From NCBI GenBank assembly GCA_030704615.1, contig CM060731.1, forward strand, positions 52,018,001 to 52,082,000: DNA of 64,000 nt, given 5' to 3'. This DNA is from Takakia lepidozioides. Its lineage: Eukaryota; Streptophyta; Takakiopsida; Takakiales; Takakiaceae. Shown here piece after piece: positions 56,507-64,000 of this stretch. Below the pieces are notes generated by a model. The model did no database searches and was not told where the DNA came from. It saw only the letters and a list, made by a program, of their open reading frames with translations. Position 1 is the stretch's first letter, and every line of letters starts with the position of its first letter. Both the position numbers and the translations under genes were made by a program.

Positions 56507-58812
56507 AAGGCTGCTTATGCATGTCATTCTCAGGCAATGGTTGCATTTGTTTTCATTGTTGTTGCGTGGCTCTCCATACTTCCTAAACTTGTTATGTGTT
56601 CATTTTTGTTACACGATTGGTGCTATGGTGGTTGTGCTGCTCGTTGCGATGCTGGTTTTTGCACCGATGTTGGTTTTCACGATTTTTGGGAATGACAGAG
56701 TGACGACGAGCCCGGCACGCTGGTGGTATCATCGACAGCTCCAACTCATCGCATGTTTGAATCGCCCAACTTGGGGCGAGAGGGCAAACTTAAACCTTTT
56801 GTTGGTGGACGGGAGGACTTGCAACGAGAGTACGACAGAATAGGCATTGGGGAGGTTGGTGCAGGCGGCATGGCGGGTGAAGGGCGTGAGGACATGAGGA
56901 TAGCCGATCCGGCAATGGAGGTTGTTCATGCACATGCAGTAGGGCCCGCCCATGCAAAGAAAAAGAAGAAAGCTAAGCACATGCAATCCCCGCGAGAGAG
57001 CCGTCACGGCTGCGGAGGGGGAGTGAGCAGTGCGCGCGAGGGTGTCAGTTCGCCTCAATCAAAGGTGGTCGTCCTGGAGGGCTCCCCTGCTGCTAGCCCT
57101 AGTAAGAAATAGAAAGCCCGTGAGAGGGCAAAAGAGAGGCAAAAGAATAGACGAGACAGAATGCTAGCCAGGAGGAAAGAGAAAAGGCCACTGAAGAGGC
57201 CAGGGTGCCCAAATGACAGATGCCAATGTAAGCGAGGGACGCACAGAGACGGTGGATCCCTCCAAGACACCACAGAGAGGCAGTAACACACCGGTTAGAC
57301 CATCGCGGGCAAGAGCAGCCCCTGCAATTACCCATACGGTGGAGAGTGGAGGAGAGGAAAGAACACCAGAAAGAGCACGGATTGTGCAAGTTCGAGGTGA
57401 AGCCAGGGAGAGGGCAGTAGAGACGGGGAGAGTGCTGGAGGTGGTTTCGCAGGTGGCTGACCCTGTTGAGGAGGACAACAGGAGCTTTCTGACCAGGATG
57501 ACATCCTCCCGGACATCCCCAGGCCCCAAACCCGAGCATACAGGCTGGATTTGGCGGTCCTGGTGGGCTGCCGGAAAACCCCTCTGCAGCAGACGTCATG
57601 TCTGAGGCGGATATGAAGTTGGCCGCTGCCAAGATGTTGGAGGCAACCCATAGCAACATTGGCAGGGTGCTGGGGGGCATGGTGTACCCGGCCAAGCTTC
57701 AAATTCCCCTTTGCCGCTTGGTGTCATTGCAGGTGGTGAGACCTGCCCTCCCAGGCGATATCGACAAGCTGAAATTCTCTTTCCGGGATGGATATCGAAT
57801 GGGGTCTGCCGCGTTTTACGTTTCCATTGAGAACGACCACGGAGCTTCCCGTGCCCACACTTCCGATGAGGTGGACAAATGGGGTCCCCATTGGCAAACG
57901 CGAAATGAGGAGTTCGAGAGATCGATTGCTAGTGATCCTCTTTTCCAGCACTTGTCCGGTACGATGTTCTACGTGTGGGACGACAATCATCGCCTCCTGG
58001 CATGGATGGAGCACATTGCCCAAGCCCACCCCAACGACCTCGATTGGCATTTCGCCGTGGATTGTGTTGTGCTGAAGGTTGCGGGGCCCAAAGATCGTAG
58101 TCTTCTCAAAGCTGCAATGACCGACATCAACTCGTAAGCTACAACGCCTTTCGCTTTTGGACTTTGAATTTGGAAGTCATTTCATTGCGAATCCTCATAT
58201 ATGATGGAAATTCCCATTTCAGTATTGTTTCATGGAAATGTGGCATTGCAGGGTGACTGAGAATCCTTCATTGCCACCAACTTGTCCCATATGCTCTTCC
58301 GAGTGAAGGATGTCAGGAAGCAGGGGGTGCAAGAGTTTGCCAATTCCCTCAGTGCCGACCTCTTGTGCAAGTCGGAGGCAAAGGCAGACAGAACCTGGTA
58401 TAGGCTGAGCGTCGACGCCATGGTGGACTACATATTTCGGGTAAAGCTCCTGACAGTTTTGTTGAGCTAATCTGTCTCTCCTCCCCCAATAGAAGAAAAG
58501 GTCTTCCCCGTGATTTCTAATCTCCTCCCCCAATATAAGAAATTGTGTTGAGCAGGATCTCTAATCTTATGTGCGCATTCTTGACAGACGAAAATACAGC
58601 AGGATTTGGCATATGCGCGGAGGTTCTACATGGAGTCAGAGGAGAAGAATCCAACCCTCCCGGAACTCGAATCGTATGTCAAAGCTGCGGAGGTGAGGGC
58701 CCGCATAAAGTACAAGTCGTGGATGGTAAAGTACGTGGCCATAGCTGATCCCGCCCTTGGTGCCGACTTTCTGGTGAAGGTGCGGAAGCACTACTCTCGC
58801 GCTCTGAAGCCG
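56507..58812 (+). pseudogene. Gene 2 of element A, left arm: charged N-terminus, ParB-like domain, truncated
   Basis: The N-terminal exon (56723-57112) is charged and has KKKKKAKHMQ. It ends at a TAG (57110-57112) where the right arm has CAG. The ParB-like exon (57598-58137) carries LQIPLCRLVSLQVVRP and MFYVWDDNHRLLAWM, aligned with element B. Introns follow at 58135 (CTC/GTAAGC) and near 58439. Exon 3 begins at about 58588 (IQQDLAYARRFY) and aligns with element B exon 3 (ADPALGADFLVKVRKHY). It is cut at 58812 by the palindrome junction, so the methyltransferase part is absent. A one-base deletion near 58262 shifts exon 2 relative to the right arm. Confidence 0.7.
58559..58812. other. Loop of the giant inverted repeat
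   Basis: About 254 bp of unique sequence between the arms. It contains the end of an intron and the first part of exon 3 of gene 2 (LPELESYVKAAEVRARIKY). The exon stops where the inverted copy of the preceding intron begins. Confidence 0.85.
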
Positions 58813-60650
58813 AGATCCTGCTCAACACAATTTCTTCTATTGGGGGAGGAGATTAGAAATCACGGCGAAGACCTTTTCTTCTATTGGGGAGGAAAGACAG
58901 ATTAGCTCAACAAAACTGTCAGGAGCTTTACCCGAAATATGTAGTCCACCATGGCGTCGACGCTCAGCCTATACCAGGTTCTTTCTGCCTTTGCCTCCGA
59001 CTTGCACAGGAGGTCGGCACTGAGGGAATTGGCAAACTCTTGCACCCCCTGCTTCCTGACATCCTTCACTCGGAAGAGCATATGGGACAAGTTGGTGGCA
59101 ATGAAGGCATTCTCAGTCACCCTGCAATGCCACATTTCCATGAAACAATACTGAAATGGGAATTTCCATCATATATGAGGATTCGCAATGAAATGACTTC
59201 CAAATTCAAAGTCCAAAAGCGAGAGGCGTTGTAGCTTACGAGTTGATGTCGGTCATTGCAGCTTTGAGAAGACTGCGATCTTTGGGCCCCGCAACCTTCA
59301 GCACAACACAATCCACGGCGAAATGCCAATCGAGGTCGTTGGGGTGGCTTGGGCAATGTGCTCCATCCATGCCAGGAGGCGATGATTGTCGTCCCACACG
59401 TAGAACATCGTACCGGACAAGTGCTGGAAAAGAGGATCACTAGCAATCGATCTCTCGAACTCCTCATTTCGCGTTTACCAATGGGGACCCCATTTGTCCA
59501 CCTCATCGGAAGTGTGGGCACGGGAAGCTCCGTGTCGTTCTCAATGGAAACGTAAAACGCGGCAGACCCCATTCGATATCCATCCCTCGGAAAGAGAATT
59601 TCAGCTTGTCGATATCGCCTGGGAGGGCAGGTCTCACCACCTGCAATGACACCAAGCGGCAAAGGGGAATTTGAAGCTTGGCCGGGTACACCATGCCCCC
59701 AGCACCCTGCCAATGTTGCTATGGGTTGCCTCCAACATCTTGGCAGCGGCCAACTTCATATCCGCCTCAGACATGACGTCTGCTGCAGAGGGGTTTTCCG
59801 CAGCCCACCAGGACCGCCAAATCCAGCCTGTATGCTCCGGGTTTGGGCCTGGGGATGTCCGGGAGGATGTCATCCTGGTCAGAAAGCTCCTGTTGTCCTC
59901 CTCAACAGGGTCAGCCACCTGCGAAACCACCTCCAGCACTCTCCCCGTCTCTACTGCCCTCTCCCTGGCTTCACCTCGAACTTGCACAATCCGTGCTCTT
60001 TTGGTGTTATTTCCTCTCCACCACTCTCCACCGTATGGGTAATTGCAGGGGCTGCTCTTGCCCGCGATGGTCTAACCGGTGTGTTACTGCCTCTCTGTGG
60101 TGTCTTGAGGGATCCACCGTCTCTGTGCGTCCCTCGCTTACATTGGCATCTGTCATTTGGGCACCCTGGCCTCTTCAGCTGCCTTTTCTCTTTCCTCCTG
60201 GCTAGCGTTCTGTCTCGTCTGTTCTTTTGCCCTCTCTTTTGCCCTCTCACGGGCTTTCTGTTTCTTACTAGGGCTACTAGCAGGGGAGCCCTCCAGGACG
60301 ACCACCTTTGATTGAGGCGAACTGACACCCTCGCGCGCACTGCTCACTCCCCCCTCCGCAGCCCGTGACGGCTCTCTCGCCGGGGATTGCATGTGCTTAG
60401 CTTTCTTCTTTTTCTTTGCGTGGGCGGGCCCTACTGCATGTGCATGAACAACCTCCATTGCCGGATCTGCTATCCTCATGTCCTCACGCCCTTCACCTGC
60501 CATGCCGCCTGCACCAACCTCCCCAATGCCTATTCTGTCGTACTCTCGTTGCAAGTCCTCCCGTCCACCAACAAAAGGTTTAAGTTTGCCCTCTCGCCCC
60601 AAGTTGGGCGATTCAAACATGCGATGAGTTGGAGCTGTCGATGATACCAC
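58813..60650 (-). pseudogene. Gene 2 of element A, right arm copy
   Basis: It reads leftward from 60650. The charged N-terminal exon stays open past the left arm's stop (SPSKKQKARERAKER). The ParB-like exon (59760-59230) has several indels, for example near 59480, 59550 and 59690. Exon 2 (59141-58910) is intact here (ENAFIATNLSHMLFRVKD). It lacks exon 3 onward, so it cannot encode the methyltransferase part. Confidence 0.65.
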
Positions 60651-60920
60651 CAGCGTGCCGGGCTCGTCGTCACTCTGTCATTGACAAAAATCGTGAAAAC
60701 CAACATCGGTGCAAAAACCAGCATCGCAACGAGCAGCGCAACCACCATAGCAACAATCGTGTAGCAAAAATGAAAACATAACAAGTTTAGGAAGTATGGA
60801 GAGCCATGCAACAACAATGAAAACAAATGCAACCATTGCCTGAGAATGACATGCACAAGCAGCCTTCTCCAGAGCTGCCGGATTTGCACACGCATTGCAA
60901 ACAATCTAAGGTTCACTCAA

Positions 60921-61330
60921 CTATCTAAAGTTCATCCAGCGAAGCCAGGATGAAGATGCAAAAAAAAAAAGCGAGGTAACAAAGCGAAAGCAAAAAAGAA
61001 ATCGAACAAACCGAAAGCAGAAGTGGCTTGCCTGAGAGTACTCGGCTTCAGTTGGCGCGGGTTGTGAGCAAGACACTCGAATCTCCTGCTGGAGCTTCAG
61101 TTTGGCCATGCGAGAGATTGGCCGACGTCCGTAGTACAGAGCTTTCAACTTCCGCCGCGGTCTGGATGAGGTCTCTCTCAGGAGAGCCACGCCCTTCAGG
61201 CGGCATAAGTCCCAGCCAAAAAGATCTCCGTTTTTGGGGTACATGCCTCGAATAGTATGTTAAGCCAAGATTAGCATGAGATTTAGGGTACGTATCCAGA
61301 AGCCATGTGTCGCCAGCCCGAATGAGAACC
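60921..61330 (-). other. 5' region of gene 2, right arm
   Basis: Inverted counterpart of 32260-32792 with the same basic frame (SRPRRKLKALYYGRRP). No domain is recognised. Confidence 0.35.
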
Positions 61331-61429
61331 GACGGCGGTGGACATTTATTGCCCAACTGCGCAATTAAAAATGAAGCCCTCCATGTCGGATGAAAATCGA
61401 CGTAAAGAGGCCCGGAATTTCCAACGTAG

Positions 61430-63100
61430 ACGTAATTCGGAGCGCTGCACAATGGAATTCCGGCGCCGGATTTCCATCCTGCAGGTAATTCAGAGCGCAG
61501 CAGGATGGAAATTCAGCGCCGAATTTCCATCCTAGGGCGGCGCTGGAAATTTCCCTCACGCAGGTAATTCAGAAGCGGATGGATGGAAATCCGGCGCGGA
61601 TTTCCATCTGCGCAGGTAGGGCGGCGCTAGAAATTTCCCTCACGCAAGGAAGCGGATGGATGGAAATCCGGCGCCGGATTTCCATCCGCGGAGGTAGGGC
61701 GGCGCTGGAAATTTCCCTCACGCAAGTAATTATGGATGGAAATCCGGCGCGGATTTCCATGCGCAATGGAAATCCGGCGCCGAATTTCCATCCAGCAGGT
61801 AAGTCGGATCGCTGGCGATGGATATCGGCGCCGAATTTCCATTCACAGGTATTTCATCGCTCAGAATTACCTTCCTGCAGGTAATTCTGATCGATGGATT
61901 ACCTTCGTGCAGTTTATTCTGAGCGAATTACCTTCCCTTCATCGAGCAGAATACCTGCAGGAAGGAATTCTCAGATTACCTGGAGGAAGGTAATTCTGAG
62001 CGATGAAATACCTGGTGAATGGAAATTCGGCGCCGAATATCCATACGCCAGCGATCCGACTTACCTGCTGGATGGAAATTCGGCGCCCGATCCATCCATC
62101 GAATTCCTGCAGGATGGAAATTCGGCGCCGGATTTCCATCCATCTGTGCTGGATGGAAATTCGGCGCCGAATTTCCATCCGTGATTCGAATTACCTGCAG
62201 GATGGAAATTTCGATCCATCTTAATGGAAATCGGCCGAATTCCATCCATGGATTCCACTTACCTGCTGGATGGAAATCGCCGAATTTCCATTCATGATTC
62301 GAATTACCTGCAGGATGGAAATTCGGCGCCGGATTTCCATCCATTTCGCTGGATGGAAACGGCGCCGGATTCGATCCATCCGGGATTGCACTTACCTGCT
62401 GGATGGAAATTCGGCGCCGAATTCCATCCGGGGGATGGTCTCTGTCAGAGAGGTGCCGGCCTCTCCGCCGCTCTGTTGGATATTCGGTGCCGAATTTCCG
62501 TCCGGGGGTTGAAATATGACGGCCAGGTGCCGACCTCTCCCCCCCCCCGACTGCATTGGAACGGCCCCGGATTGAAATTCGGCGCCGTTTTCCCATCTGG
62601 GGAGGTTTTTATGTCGGCCAGTTTTCGGTCTGACCCCCGACACGACTTCCTTTGGGGGGCCCGGATGGAAATTCGGCGCCGAATCTCCATCCAGGGGATT
62701 CTCTGTCGAACACGTGCCACCTCTACGCCCGAGGCGACTTCATCCGGGCGTCCCCTGTTCGATATTCGGTGCCGAATTTCCGTCCGGGGGTTGAAATGTG
62801 ACGGCCAAGTGCCGGCCTCTCCCCCGACTGCATCCAAACCGCCCCGGATGGAAATTCGGCGCCGTTTTTCCATCTGGGGATGTTTTTATGCCGGCCAGTT
62901 TTCGGCCTGACCCCCCGACCCGACTTCCTTTGGGGGGCCGGATGGAAATTCGGCGCCGAATCTCCATCCAGGGGATGTTCTCTGTCGCACACGCGCCGGC
63001 CTCTGCGCCCGAGGCGACTTCATCCGGGCTTCCCTGTTGGATATTTGGTGCCGAATTTCCATTTGGGGGTAGTAATGTGACGGCACGGTGCCGGCTTCTC
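61430..63100. repeat. GGCGCC palindrome array, right arm
   Basis: Inverted, shortened and more eroded version of the 29870-32250 array; several units have lost bases at the GGCGCC core (for example around 62080-62290). Frames across it are repeat translations. Confidence 0.85.
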
Positions 63101-63246
63101 CCTTCAGCCGTCATCATCCGGACGGCCCCCCACTTTCTGACTGCATACCGTTGGCAGTTATTGCGCAAAGACCAGGGGCCGCATTCCGGAGACAAGGTTC
63201 ATTAACACTCTGACTGTGGATTTTTGAGATAGTTGGCTCCCTGGAT

Positions 63247-64000
63247 TTGGATCAGGCTTCGTCGCTCGGACAAATCGGCATCGCATTCATTCCCATCGCT
63301 GCATCCCCCTTCTACCAGGGAGCTTCCCCGCACGCCATCCTGGCAGTCTTGTGTGCACATCTCCCATGGCGGAAAACCCGAGCGCTACAGTGTACTGCCC
63401 TCCTCACGAGCATAGAGCTTCATTTCCGTGCAGAGGGGACATCTGCGGTGATGGAGAAATATCTGTGCGTTCGATACCACCTGAAACCGGGGTCGGTTTT
63501 GGAGGAGGAAAGGAAGGACTCAAACGGCCTTGTTGTCGAGAGTATTGTTGTGCTCCACGATGATTTCGGCGATGGCAGGGAATGGCGAGTTCCACCATCG
63601 GACAGCGTCATATACAGGGCTGTTGGGGACTTCATTTGCCCGCCAAATGCACCTTCTATCCTGGCGCCTTCCACGAAACAATCCGCGAATCAGAGAGTGG
63701 GTACCTCAAAGAGAGAAGTCCGCAACGAAGTAAATCCAGAGCCGAACCCATCCATGAAGACGAGCGAGAACCGGGTTGTTCACAACCTGTCCGACTCAGA
63801 CGAGGTCATGGAAGTTCCGAGTCGTCCTGGAGATCAGGCAAGTCCTCAATGGACGTCAGTGGAGGAGGGAGTCATATTCCCAGCACGAGCACCGCAGTTC
63901 GATCTATTCTTGAAATTCTGCGAGGGCTTCACCTGGAGGGACACGGTCGGAGCTGGCCGGGCTGGACTACAGCAAGTTCGCAATTAAATCGGTTACATGC
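63247..64000 (+). pseudogene. MULE-like transposase N-terminal part, right arm (runs off window)
   Basis: The likely start is MEKYLCVRYHLK at 63451. It matches the left-arm copy through GREWRVPPSD and HNLSDSDEVMEVP, then shifts frame near 63822 where one G present in the left arm is missing. The upstream frame 63247-63450 is also open but belongs to the promoter side. The DDE core lies beyond the window. Confidence 0.65.

Larger units (their letters stand above)
28958..58558. repeat. Left arm of the giant inverted repeat (interrupted by element B)
   Basis: 28958-32792 plus 56507-58558 is the reverse complement, with small differences, of 58813-64000. Homology ends only at the window edge, so the arm probably continues toward 25191. 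The loop is 58559-58812. The right arm is about 700 bp shorter over the compared length, mainly in the GGCGCC array. Confidence 0.9.
25191..64000. mobile_element. MULE-like element A, inverted-duplicated and interrupted by element B (extends past window)
   Basis: The left end is at about 25191-25193 (GGTTTGCTATTTCATGAGC), the same terminal sequence as element C. Order: transposase (minus), GGCGCC palindrome array, start of gene 2 (plus) with element B inserted at 32793, rest of gene 2 to 58812. Everything then repeats in reverse: gene 2 (minus), array (61430-63100) and transposase (plus), running off the window. No right end is visible. Confidence 0.75.
58813..64000. repeat. Right arm of the giant inverted repeat
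   Basis: Reverse complement of the left arm; contains inverted gene 2, a shortened GGCGCC array and the N-terminal part of a second transposase copy. It carries the intact insertion site of element B at 60867-60875. Confidence 0.9.

Noticed and set aside
61338-63195. ORFs across the right-arm array
   Set aside because: Same repeat translations as the left arm.

Overview
This is repeat-dense eukaryotic nuclear DNA. There are no bacterial-type operons, and no rRNA or tRNA genes that I can see. Coding regions are split by GT-AG introns. Almost everything recognisable is transposable-element sequence, nested several layers deep. Plant-type Ty3/gypsy elements, MULE-like transposons and a gypsy element carrying a DNA methyltransferase together suggest a large streptophyte (charophyte-type) algal genome such as Chara. 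That assignment is inference from element content, not from a host gene.

Layout. (1) 1-553: start of a minus-strand LTR element running off the left edge, with its LTR at 554-1535. (2) 1536-4524: truncated gag-protease fragment (copy A) of a methyltransferase-bearing gypsy element. (3) 4525-22325: large minus-strand gypsy element Y: 3' LTR, a 4.2-kb extra coding block, integrase, RT/RNase H, gag. Its integrase is split by a 6.8-kb MULE-like transposon (element C, 10819-17648). (4) 22326-25190: relics of sister elements, including a third LTR. (5) 25191 to beyond 64000: MULE-like element A, folded into a large inverted duplication whose centre is a ~254-bp loop at 58559-58812. (6) Its left arm is interrupted by a 23.7-kb MULE-like element B (32793-56497) with a 9-bp target duplication; the other arm keeps the empty site. 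(7) Element B is itself interrupted at 43578-55530 by gypsy copy B, which encodes gag, protease, a DNMT3-like C5 cytosine methyltransferase, RT, RNase H, integrase and a C-terminal PHD finger.

The most interesting content is the MULE-like family (A, B, C). Each member has two divergently transcribed genes: a DDE transposase with a SWIM zinc finger, and a second spliced gene. In the most complete copy (B, minus strand, 33885-39699) the second gene encodes a ParB-like domain followed by a domain resembling an N6/N4-type DNA methyltransferase. That gene is open through nine predicted exons, while its partner transposase is broken. So one window holds two unrelated transposon families that each carry a DNA-methyltransferase-like module, one of them also with a chromatin-reader finger.

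Between or within the MULE genes lie arrays of palindromic repeats (GGCGCC-centred in A and C, CAAACAGTGTGCG hairpins in B). Element ends carry clustered ATGAGC/GTGAGC motifs. Many broken frames show TAG where an intact relative has CAG, consistent with C-to-T decay of methylated DNA.
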